A stretch of DNA of 64,000 bases from Narthecium ossifragum (Eukaryota; Streptophyta; Magnoliopsida; Dioscoreales; Nartheciaceae): NCBI GenBank assembly GCA_963920575.1, contig OY986968.1, forward strand, positions 7,495,485-7,559,484, in the 5' to 3' direction. The number at the start of each line of letters is the position of its first letter. Position 1 is the stretch's first letter. The notes below the pieces were generated by a model. That model searched no databases. It saw only the letters and a list, made by a program, of their open reading frames with translations, and was not told the origin of the DNA. A program made the position numbers and the translations under genes. This document shows, one piece after another, positions 11,855 through 22,090 of the stretch.

Positions 11855-12527
11855 CTTCCCCTCTCGCTCGGAGGCCAGATCAAGGACAAATAGGCCAGAT
11901 CCGTGAGAAAGATGCCGGATCTGGCGATCACGACCTCCCATTCCATCCTCTCTAACCGGTGCTGACCTCCCCCTCCCCTTCTGCCGCACCACCTCTTCCC
12001 GAGCTCCCTCTCTTCTATTGCTCTCGCTCTCACCCGATCACTGACATCCCACAAAAGCCCTCGACACCCACGTCTATCGCCGGAATCCATGACCCAACTG
12101 TCACCTCGTGCATCAGAAGCCACCCCGCGAGGATCTGAGAAAGGATTCAGAGGAGGGATTCTCTGTGACCATTAAGAAAGCTGCCACCTTTTTCATCCGG
12201 TTACCTATTTTTCTTGCGTGCTTTCTTCTCTGTTTTCCTGGCTGCTGGCTTTCTTTCTTTTGGTTTGGTCTGCCCCCTTCTTGGTTGCTTTTGTTTTTGG
12301 CCATTTTAATTCTCTCTTCCCATTTTCTACGTATTGTTCTTTTGTATATAATCATTGGTTTTCAGTGAATTCGCTGCTTGATATTTTATGGGTATATCTG
12401 GATTCTCAATTGTTTTGCTTCTTCTATTTGTTTTTATGGTTTCCTTGAGTTCTTGGGCTTCGTATGGGATTCAATTTATGAGGGATTTTATTTAGGACAT
12501 TTTCGATTGTTAACTATGTGATTAGGA
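11855..12527 (+). other. Harbinger II 5' region upstream of transposase
   Basis: GC- and CT-rich DNA (11860-12120) followed by T-rich DNA up to the transposase start. With the solo LTR removed, it joins 9265-9459 smoothly. It looks like a plant promoter plus 5' UTR, perhaps with a leader intron, but no site can be fixed. Confidence 0.45.
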
Positions 12528-13142
12528 ATGGAAAACGAAGAAGAGATTGAAAATGAGGAAGAGATGCAAGCATTAGGAGCTGCTGCTCTCAGTGCAATGG
12601 TTGCTGCAATGGCTATGAATGTATGTGTAATGAAAATACTTAGAAGGAAACGAAAATCCTATGTGATTAGGAATGTTCGTAGAGAAAATTATGTCAAAAT
12701 ACTAATGGCAGGTAATGACACCATTAGCATTGACATGCTGAGAATGAGAATGACGCCCTTTTTAAGCTTATGTGAAAAGTTGAGGGTGAGAAGATTGTTA
12801 GAAGCTTTGGATCATGTTTCCATAGAGGAGCAGGTATTCATGTTTCTCCACATTGTGGGACACAATGTTCGTAATAGAGTATTTAGGCATAATTTCCAAA
12901 TATCCGATGAGACTGTTTCTAGATATTTCAATTCGGTATTGAGGGCTATTTTGGCGCTCCATGAAGAATACATACGTCCTCCGAATGTGACCACACATCC
13001 GTACATAGCATTGCGGCAAAAATACCTACCATGGTTCAAGGTAATTCACATCCTTTGATCGGTAGTATATTTGTTGCCCTTACCTAGCTTGATACATATT
13101 TCGTAATTTGTCAGAATTGTGTGGGTGCCATTCATGGGACAC
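12528..13142 (+). pseudogene. Harbinger II transposase, 5' half
   Basis: From the ATG at 12528 a 176-residue frame shows the N-terminal half of a plant Harbinger transposase, including H-N-V-R-N-R-V-F and S-D-E-T-V-S-R-Y-F-N-S-V-L. An intron with GT at 13038 and AG near 13113 follows F-K. The next exon reads N-C-V-G-A-I-H-G-T, where the first catalytic Asp (A-I-D-G-T) is His. Element A interrupts the gene in the next codon at 13143. The remaining part is at 44850. Confidence 0.9.
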
Positions 13143-14573
13143 TGATATGTTGCGAACGTGTCGTTAAAACGTTTCAAACTCGATCAAATATTAAATTTAT
13201 AATCCTTATTTAATAACTACAATACTAAGTAGAATAGCGGTGAAGTCCGGAGTTGAACCACATGAAATTTACCAGGAAATATTGAATTCAATTCTCAAAC
13301 TTTAAATTTAAGCAAAAGAAGCAATGATAAGTTTGAATTAACTAAAACTATCTAATGAAAGCAAGTAAAAGTTGTTAAACTAATGAGAGAGATACTTAGG
13401 GTTTACTCAATCCACCTTAGTTTCACTTTCTGTATTCTTCAGTTATCCTCTTATCTCATTCTCTAAACATTATGGATCATATGGCTACAAGCTCACATGA
13501 ATCCCTAAAATAAGATTTATGTTTCTAACGGCATAACCTATCTTTCTTGGCATATATTGTCTTCGGTCCTACAATTACTTTAAGTTATACTACTCCTAAT
13601 GACCTTGGCACAACCTATCCTAGCTTAGCATAGCCTCTCTCACTAGCAAACCATAAATCACATGAAAACCATCCTATGAATCTCTACAATAAATCACAAA
13701 AATCATGTAGGACTGAAAGTACGTCAAGGGAACTCTGTTCCTTCAACTCTATTAACAATACAAAACAAATTCATAGAATCATGTCTTGAGAAGAATTCAA
13801 GATTCAAATCAAAGAATGCAAAACGTCACACTAGAGTTTCATGAGATCCCTAAGTTTAGAAATTAGCTACTCATCTCTTGAGAAAGATCCATTGGTGTTG
13901 GGAATGAAGCCATCGATCCCCGTGGAAAGATCTCCGTCTTCAAACCCTAGCCTTCTCCTTTTTCTCTCTGATTGTTGTCCCCAAAAGATGACAAATTCGG
14001 ATGGAATAATCTTATTTATAGAAGAACTCCTGAAATTAGGGTTTTGGCAAAGTTGGACTTCTATTACAACTCGGATTTCCTGGATTAATTCCTGGCAGTC
14101 TATTCCGGTCGCAACTGGGTCCAATCCAGCCGGAATTTGAAAACTAGTCCAACACGAAAGATGTAGATTAGTAAGTCTTTCTGTCTGATCTCGAAAATTT
14201 CATAATATTTGGCGAATATTCTCCTGAACATCAACGGACTAGTTTCCCAGCATCTGTTTATCTTCATAGTCTTCAAAACTGCTATTAATCTGTCAGGAAT
14301 CTCGAATCGTATCCAACATGAACGTTGTTCGTCTTGATGTCTTCTATAAATCGTCCAAATTTCAGGAATTTAGGATTTATCTGAAGAGTTTGGCGAATTC
14401 TTTTCAAACTGACAGCGAAGCGGTATAATTTCAACATATTAGCCTTTTTATGTATTTTCTAACTTGAATCTTCGTTAAACATGAAATCAGCTAACAAACT
14501 ATCAAATACAAACACTCTAGGGCTAACAAAGGTAATTTAAGGGGTTTAATTATGAATAATTAGTGACTCATCA
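13143..14573 (-). repeat. Element A 3' LTR
   Basis: Begins TGATATGTTGCGAACGTG and ends GTGACTCATCA. It is homologous throughout to 43359-44849 and more distantly to the LTRs of B, C and D. The adjacent CACCCCCT on plus is the polypurine tract (AGGGGGTG in element sense). Confidence 0.92.
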
Positions 14574-16200
14574 CACCCCCTAACTTACACTTTGCTAGTC
14601 CTCGAGCAAAGAAAAGATAAAAAGAAAGCAATAAATCTAACTAGCCACTTTCGTAGGTCTCACGATTGCATTTAGCATATGCAACAAGCCTTTAAACCCC
14701 TAGGTTACCCCAGTGGAGTTATAGTCTCCTGAGGGTTTCAGGGATGACACCTACAAACATCTATACATTCCCTTGGTTATATCATTAAAAATTCTTCACA
14801 ATATTCATCAACTCCAATGCATAAAATAGAAATCATACCCATGAATTTATCTTCTACTCATAGTCACATAAAAACATAGTAAATCAAAACATGGTATACC
14901 ATATTTTCAACACTTCAACATATTTAACCACACTTAAGAACAACTTTAAGACTCCTGTGTGTGAATAGAATTCCACATGTGTCAGAGCATCAATTATATC
15001 TAACCACTTCAACTATTCAAGAACACAATCCTATCCAAGCACATATCTTCCACTTATCAAATAGCAATATCTAGTTTTTTTTTCATTTTTCTTTTCCCTT
15101 TCTTTTCTTTTTTTTAAGGAATTTCAACTATTTTACGCGACCAACACACCTTGTTAGGCACCTAGCCCGGTTACTAAGTATAAAACCCTTATTTATTTTT
15201 TTTTCAGAAATTTCAACTGTTTTACGCGAACAACACGTTGGTTACGCACACTGCCCGGTTACTAAGTCGAAAATCTATTTTCGTATATTTTACATACTCA
15301 GATAATTACATGTGTTCATGTATTTTCTGTGACATGACGTAAAACTATAAATCTATCATAGTATCATGCTTAGAATCTAATTTCAACTCATCAACATGTG
15401 GAAGTGAACATGTGCATTATGATATGTCAAGTTATTCTTAAATCATGGTAAAGGTGTTAAAGTATAGAAATAGTGTCATTCATAGCAAAAACCTACTATT
15501 CCTTATATGACATACAAGTTTCAGAATAATTCATAAAATAAATTTCTAAAACATGCATCTTTGTCAAATCATATCATAATTTCATCATTTTGACATATTT
15601 CAAGAGATGTATAACAATAAGTCTAAAATGAAAATAAACATTAAACTCCTAAATTTACCTCCCAACTTAAATGTAATTGTCCCCAATTACACTAAGTCAT
15701 AAAAATAAAGCAAAGAAAATAGGGTAGAGATCACCATAAGAGCGTGCCATAATAGTCGTCTCTCGCATTGTAATCACCACATCGCCCACACAATAGAAAC
15801 TTTGTCACCTACGAAATGCATGTACCTAGAAAATACTAAAAGAATAAAGTCATAAAAATCACCATAAAACCTAAGAGACATATATAAAGAAAGTAAAATA
15901 ACTCCCTGATCAATAGATATATATTTGGCATGACTAGCCATCCATGAGTAATGTACAAAGGAAAACCTGCGTAAAAGTACCTTTCCAAAAGATCAAATAG
16001 AATAGAATAGAAAATATATCAATAATAGAAAAAAGGCATAAGAATTATTAAAAATTTTCTGCAGAGTCTCCGTTGTATTTATTGAATATGTAGCATGTAC
16101 AATCATTCATCCACATAATTTAAAATATAGACATAAAAAAACACATTCAAATACATCAAAGCATCCACACACAACACCCAAAATAGTCAAGGTCTATAAT
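14574..16200 (-). other. Element A 3' non-coding region with conserved motifs
   Basis: AT-rich and non-coding. From the LTR inward: the polypurine tract; a hairpin with arms CTTTGCT and AGCAAAG (14590-14611); then a duplicated motif built on TTTTACGCGA and CCCGGTTACTAAGT (15118-15179 and 15207-15267), each copy preceded by a T-rich run. The same order occurs in B, C, D and E. The hAT element interrupts this region at 16201. Confidence 0.8.
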
Positions 16201-16212
16201 TAGGGGTGAGTA

Positions 16213-16450
16213 TTCGGTATTCGGTCGGTTTTCGGTACAAAATCGAAATACCGAAATTTATTCGGTACAAAAAACTAAGAACCGAACCGAACCGAATTGT
16301 TGTTAAGAACCGAACCGAACCGTACCGAATTTGTTGTATTCGGTTTTTCTAAAACCGAACCGAACCGAATTACTCTAAAAACCGAACCGAACCGAACTTT
16401 TTTTACAAAACCGAACCGAACCGAATTCTTTTTTACAAAACCGAACAGAA
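16213..16450. repeat. ACCGAAC subterminal array of the hAT element
   Basis: Dense, slightly irregular ACCGAACCGAA and TTCGGT units form the left subterminal region. The inverted counterpart is at 24970-25070. They are probable transposase-binding repeats. Confidence 0.85.
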
Positions 16451-16801
16451 TCGAAATTTTTTAAAGTCAAATTGCATGTAGCTGATTATAAATATTTGGC
16501 AAAGAAAAAAAATCCAAAACTCTATGCATGTAGCTAATCAAATTGCAGCACATGAAATGAATCGAAACAATCTTCCTTTTAAAGTCAAGAACATGAACAT
16601 GAACAAGAAGTTAGCTAGGCCTCAAACGATGTGCAATCTCTATTATAATTAATGAAAACAATCATAACTGTGATGGATGCAGTGGATCAAAGCAAAATCA
16701 AAACAATGGATCAGAACAAAATCAAAAGAACTGTGAGAGATGCATGGGAAGCAGGGGAAATCAAAAGATCTGTGACTGTGAGGATGCAGCAGACAAAAAA
16801 A

Positions 16802-17232
16802 AATCAAAAGAATGGAACAAAATATGAAAATAGAGAGGAAATAAAGACAAGAAAAAGGTGAGGAGAAGGAGAACTAACTGTTAGTGGTGGACATGGTGGT
16901 GGAGTGCCGGTGTGCCGTTGTGTGCGAGGGGGTGTTGTTTGTCCGTTGTCGGTTGTCGGAGGACGGGAGGAGGGATTGCTAGTCAGCAGCCGCTGGCGCC
17001 GCAGCTCGTGGTTGACTGGTTGGAACTTGGAGGGCTAGGGAATCAAAAGAATGGAACAAAATATGAAAATAGAGAGGAAATAAAGACAAGAAAAAGGTGA
17101 GGAGAAGGAGAACTAACCGTTAATGGTGTTCTTTGTACGTTGTTGGCTGTCGGAGGATGGGAGGAGGGACTACCAGTCGGTAGCCGTCGGCGCCGCAGCT
17201 CGTGGTTGACTGGTTGGAACTTGGAGGCCTAG
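16802..17232. repeat. 239-bp tandem duplication in the hAT interior
   Basis: The block starting at 16802 (AATCAAAAGAATGG) recurs 239 bases later at 17041, with the same A-rich then GC-rich composition and scattered differences. It creates short duplicated frames of no apparent meaning. Confidence 0.88.
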
Positions 17233-17918
17233 GGCACGGTATTGGTTGGAGTGGAGCCGCAGGACTGCTTGAGTGGGCAATAGGGCCAATGCCATAGATC
17301 AATAGATCTATTAGAAATTACTTGTTTATTGTTAGGATGTGAGACTGAGATGACTCGAGTGAGCCAATGGGCCACTCAGTAGCAAGGCTTGGCAAATGGC
17401 ATTATGGCAAGCCTGTGAATATATGATATATAATATATGGGTGCGTCTATCGACACCGCCTAAATGACTAAGGACACTGCCTTTTCTAAGTACACCGCAA
17501 GTTAGTTTGAAATCCAACACAAATGCTATCTACACCGCCTATTTTTTCAGTTTCTCCCTTAACTACCCTTACAAGCCCTACACCGCTCTCGTATTGTCCC
17601 CTTTCTCCGATCCCCTTCAAGCGCCGCCATCGCCTCCCCAGACTCCCCCCTCATCTCGCCACCGGCTCTCCCCCTTCAAGCTCTGCCGGATCCTCCCCTT
17701 TCACGTCGCGGTGCTCCTTCAAGTCGATCATCCCTTTCAAGTCGCGGTGCTCCGCCGCTTGTCTCTTTCTTCCTTCTCTTCGTACTTGGCCCCTTCAAGA
17801 CCCCATCAGACGGTACCCAAGATGTCGAAGAGGCCCTCCAAACTGACAGCCACAATCAGAAAGAAAGGTACTCATCTGTGCATTCTTCGATTTTAAAAAT
17901 TTGAACATTGATTTAATT

Positions 17919-18591
17919 TGTTCTCTATCGTTGTGGATGTGTATTTTCTAAACCAAATATGTTCTACAGTTCAAATGACAGCTCTTGGGGAGAGCCCGTC
18001 GACCGTTCCAACAAATAAACGCCGAAACCCACCCACGACATCTGAGAGGCGGCGACGGACGGATAGTTATGAGGGAAGAAGTAAGGAGCCAGCTGAGGCA
18101 GCCGCAATCGCGAAGAAAGGTACTCGTCTATAAATTTGTTACCATTCATCTTATTCGATTTTCAAAATCCGAATATTTGGTATGTCTTCGATTTTACAAA
18201 TCCGGATTTCCATTATGTTTCGGTTATGAAAAGTTGAAATCATGTTTGGTTTTCGGTATTTAGAAGTCGAGGTTGTTATTATTTTCGGTTTTAAAAAGTC
18301 GAATGTTGGGTTGTTTTTCGACTTTTACAAGCCGATCATGTCTGACTTTTCAAAGCCGAACTTAACTGAGAGATCTTGACTATACTTCTCTCCTTTTGTT
18401 CTCTATCGTTGTGGATGTGCATTTTCTAAACCAATTATGTTCTACATTTGAAATGGCAACTCTTGGGGAGAGCTCGTCAACCGCTCCAACAAATAAACGC
18501 CGAAACCCACCCACGGCATCTGAGAGGCGGTGACGGACGGATAGTTATGAGGGAAGAAGTAAGGAGCCAGCTGAGGCAGAGGAACAAGCCG
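17919..18591 (+). repeat. Duplicated exon 2 of the PMD gene
   Basis: The intron end plus exon 2 at 17919-18113 recurs at 18397-18591 (offset 478) with few changes. In the second copy the splice acceptor CTACAG is CTACAT and one CGA is TGA. After it, a 54-base coding unit repeats about four times (18540-18740), giving the acidic repeats of the PMD N-terminus. Confidence 0.88.
18154..18361. repeat. Palindrome array 1 in the MULE (PMD intron)
   Basis: Seven imperfect ~20-bp palindromes of form TTCG[GA][TC]TTT..AAA[GA][TC]CGAA start at about 18154, 18187, 18218, 18252, 18284, 18317 and 18341. Successive steps are about 31-34 bp except the last (24). A further copy is at 17886. They lie in PMD introns. 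Confidence 0.85.
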
Positions 18592-20862
18592 AAGAAGGTT
18601 ATGAGGGAAGAAGTAAGGAGCCAGCTGAGGCAGAGGAACAGGCCGAAGAAGGATATGAGGGAGGAAGTAAGGATCCAGCTGAGGAAGAGGAACAGGCCGA
18701 AGGATATGACGGAAGAGGTAAGGAGACAGCTGAGGCAGAGGAACAAAGTGATGGAAGTGGTGGTGAGCACAGTGACGAGGGTGGCGATGAGGAAGCGGAT
18801 GAGGATGAGTTTGATCCAAGTGGCCCCATCCCTGACGGGCCAGAAGATGCGACGGTCCTTACGATGTTCAGGTCCCATGTCGCATACCGCATATAGCGTG
18901 GAGTGGTATAGTTCTGGACTACTGTTTTCATTTGAGTTTTTTTTTTTTTGAGTATGATCATCATGGAGTGAATTTCTTATCGACTTGTCATGATGTAGGA
19001 ACGCGGCCCCCTGAAATGCATCACCCATGCGCATAGGGTCAAACACTGGGCAAGCAAAATGTCCGACGAATTTAGGATGGCTGTCAACTCTTCGGGACTA
19101 GGACCGCTCGTCGATTGCACATATCCTACGATCAACAAGGTGATCGTGTCTGCATTGGTTGAGAGGTGGCAGCCGGAGACCAACACGTTCCACCTACCTT
19201 GCGGGGAGATGACCATCACGCTTGCGGATGTGAGGACCATCCTAGGCATCTCTGCGGAGGGAGAAGCTGTAGAGCTGCAGAAGATGGAGACTAGGAAGGC
19301 AGCGCAGCTGATGTGTGAAGAGCTGGGGGTCCACTATCAGAATTGTTATAAGCAGTTGGAAGATAGCAAAGGGTCAGTTAGTTTAAACTGGCTTAGGGAT
19401 GAATGCACGATTGAAAAGGTCGGCATCAGATGTTCAGTGAAGGCGTTCTTGCTTTTCCTAATAGGCTGGACACTCTTTTGTGATAAGTCGACGGATAAGG
19501 TACATGTGGGATACCTTGTTGCGTTCAAACATCTGAGTTGCGCTAGCCGGTACGCATGGGGGGCTGCAGCATTGGCATACTTATATCGACATATGGGGAC
19601 CGCCAATATATGGGCCACAAAACAAATAGGCGGGTATCTTACATTACTAGAGATAAGATACATCACTTATTGATATGCATCTATTTTTCTAATACTCTAT
19701 ACTTATATGACTGTTTATCTTCATTGTTGTTAATTTCGTGCAGGACTGGACAAATGATCATCTGCCGACAATTGTGTCATGCAGCCGCAATCCCAGTTTT
19801 ACGCCGGACCAGCCACGCGTGCGACTATGGGTCCCTAACAGAAGTGGTGGTAACTATGCCACTAAAGTCATAGAAATGCGCGAGAAATTGGATGAACTGA
19901 TAGAGGAGGATGTGAGTTGTCAGTTATAGCTGTGTTTTTTTTTTTATAAGACTTGATTTCATTTTCTGCATTGTTTGTAGGTGGAATGGGATCCATATGC
20001 TGATCGCAGGGGCCAATTTTCTGATGAAGACATCACCTTCTTCTATGGCACATTGCATGGCATGGAGCATGTCGAGCCGTATCATCCTGATAGGGTTCTT
20101 CGTCAGTTCGGGCTTGTGCAAATTATACCGAATGGACCAATTCCACCCGCATATCAATTTGTGGCGTCCGGAAAGTGTGGAAGAGGATATTCGAGGATAT
20201 ACAACTTCGAAAAGGGGTTTTGGAAGCGGTGGACTGACCATACAATTAGGGCAGCAAGGAATGCCCAAGTAGCCGGACCCCACATGAGTGCGTGCCGGAA
20301 TATATGGGATGGTATAGAACCGTCTCCTATGTGAGGGTACAAAACCCTGAATCACCTTCAAGTCGACCCAATCGGCCTCCACATGATCCGATTGCTATCG
20401 TAAGTGAATATTAAGCTCGAACGTACTTTTTGACACAAGTATGATACTTTCTATTTGTTCAATTGCAGATTGCCCGTATTATGGTGATCATTTATGACAC
20501 TGTTGCTCACGACGCAGACTTGATTTCCGAAGAGCTCAAGGGCCGAATGCACGAGATTAGTGCCATCGTGCATGGACGTCGCGGCGATCACAGACGATAT
20601 TATCAGAACCAAGGAAGCGGAAGAGGAGGACGAGGGAGAGGAAACGGAACAAGGGACAACTGACAAAAAAATATATGTTGTTTTGAGACTTGTAGTTGAT
20701 ATTTTGACTTATAGTTGATGTAAGATGTTTTTCTCCTATGTTTCATCACTAATATTAACATGTGGAATGTGTATAATGTGGGATGCTTTTTAAATGACAT
20801 AAGATGTGTTGTACAGGTTTTGCTCGTCAACTGTTTAAAGTTCACTGACCTGTAACATATAA

Positions 20863-20983
20863 GTTCGGTTTTTAAAGATCGAAATATGCCCAGGTATCCA
20901 TCTCTAAAAATCCGAACATTTGGCACAGATTCGGTTTTTTAAAGCCGAAATTAACCCAAGTTTCTGGATTTTAAAACCCGAAC
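20863..20983. repeat. Palindrome array 2 in the MULE (downstream of PMD)
   Basis: Four palindromes of the same type at about 20863, 20898, 20929 and 20961 (steps 35, 31, 32), directly after the PMD gene. Two are separated by the spacer word CATTTGGCACAGA, which also recurs in array 3 as CATTAGGCACAG. Confidence 0.85.
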
Positions 20984-21143
20984 TTGTATTCTGTTGTGTA
21001 CATGATAAGTCACAAAATATGCATAATTCACCCATTCAACTGGGCTTTGTTAGCTCTCAAGCAATGCATTTTTAATATCTTTTCATATGGTTTTAGGTAC
21101 AAGAGCTTACAAAGAGAGTTGCATCGATTTCGAGCCAAAAGAC

Positions 21144-21269
21144 ATCAATTTTACAGATTCATCCTTATTTGGATCGATCCAAGAATATTCTTGGATCGAT
21201 CCAAATATTCTTGGATCGATCCAAATATTCTTGGATCGATCCAAATAAGGCTGAATCTGTATAATTGAT
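21144..21269. repeat. 37-bp inverted repeat with four GGATCGATCC palindromes
   Basis: Arms 21144-21180 and 21233-21269 match at 35 of 37 positions in inverse. Between and within them TTGGATCGATCCAA occurs four times (21169, 21191, 21211, 21231), spaced by AATATTC-containing linkers. The whole 126 bases can fold into one long hairpin. It lies between the 3' ends of the two convergent MULE genes, so a role in termination, insulation or small-RNA production is possible. Confidence 0.92.
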
Positions 21270-21362
21270 TTCATAACACTTATATATATCCTCATTTCAT
21301 AACATTACAAGATCCTCATTTCATAACATTACAAGTTTGTTATCAGTACACAAATTTGCAAC

Positions 21363-21384
21363 ATATATATATATATATATATAT
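21363..21384. repeat. (AT)n microsatellite
   Basis: About eleven AT units just upstream (plus reading) of the OTU stop codon. No function is apparent. Confidence 0.9.
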
Positions 21385-21411
21385 CCTGATTTCATAACAT
21401 ATGCATGTGTC

Positions 21412-22090
21412 TCAAATGTCCGAGTCACTACCGATATCAATCATCTCCCCTATCGCAACTGTTGATGGCACGATATGGAGGAAATGGTCAATCTCGGTCT
21501 GATAATCGCACCAACCCTCAGCAAGTCCAGAATGAGCTCTAATCCAGGTACGGGCTACAGGTGGCATAGGACATCCATGGCGTAGACGCAACATGACAAA
21601 GTGGCCCCGCATGTAACCAAGTGCAATGATTGTCCGCATGGGCTTTGGAAGCGGTGGACTCCGGAGCGGCAAAAATGTCAGGCACTGGCGCATCGAGATG
21701 TGAATAAGCACTACAGAGTATCGTGAGGCAATGAGAGGACCCATGTCGGGCATAGTCATCCAATGTTCTTCCGGAGGGTAGTCAAAATAATAAGCCATTC
21801 TCGCTTTGAGCTCGGTAACACTTCCTTCCCTCTCCGCATACATGCCAACATAGGACTTGGAGTGAGCTAGCAGCTCACCAAGCAGGTCCCTTCGCACTTG
21901 GGCCCAATTATCCTCCCCTAGGTTCATGAGACCGGCAATTGCTCTAAAGCCACAATTCCCATCCGCCTTCACATCAATGATATGCTCAATGTAAGGACCC
22001 AACTCAGCCGGGAAATGTCCTATATACAATTCGTAGACTGCATTTGGAGCCTTTTTGTTTGAGACCGGACCACTCTTTGTTTAGCCTTCT
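21412..22090 (-). pseudogene. OTU-like cysteine protease domain, C-terminal to the MULE transposase
   Basis: The 205-residue frame contains D-G-N-C-G-F-R-A-I-A, the OTU catalytic Cys box, and later G-Y-M-R-G-H-F-V-M-L with a candidate catalytic His. OTU proteins are deubiquitinases, so a role on ubiquitin or related conjugates is expected. It begins immediately after the transposase frame but one frame off; a one-base slip in the A-rich stretch around 22050-22090 would join them. Related plant MULE transposases also end in OTU-like domains, as far as I recall, so this was probably one fused protein. The final residues are acidic (I-D-I-G-S-D-S-D-I). Confidence 0.82.

Larger units (their letters stand above)
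17822..20663 (+). pseudogene. Plant mobile domain (PMD, MAIN-like) gene in MULE, broken
   Basis: Proposed exons: 17822-17867, 17970-18119, 18448 to about 18895, 18999 to about 19653, 19744-19911, 19981-20399, 20469-20663. Most junctions are GT/AG. The N-terminus is acidic with repeated Y-E-G-R-S-K-E-P-A-E-A units. The core from 18999 (E-R-G-P-L-K-C, L-P-C-G-E-M-T-I-T-L-A-D-V, Y-H-P-D-R-V-L-R-Q-F-G) matches the PMD family, whose Arabidopsis members MAIN and MAIL1 act in gene expression and transposon silencing. The tail is R-G-G-R-G-R-G-like. Damage: TAG near 18894 where PMDs have Trp, TGA in the second copy of exon 2, a changed splice donor near 19653, and a one-base frame slip near 20302. 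Family assignment is firm; exon ends are less so. Confidence 0.85.

Noticed and set aside
17507..17896. Longer proline-rich start for the PMD gene
   Set aside because: These frames lie in the CT-rich leader. The ATG at 17822 leads with correct splice phase into exon 2.
18448..18951. Frame with repeated M-R-E-E-V-R-S-Q-L-R-Q units
   Set aside because: This is the alternate frame of the same repeat. The acidic Y-E-G-R-S-K-E-P-A-E frame continues from exon 2 and leads toward the PMD core.
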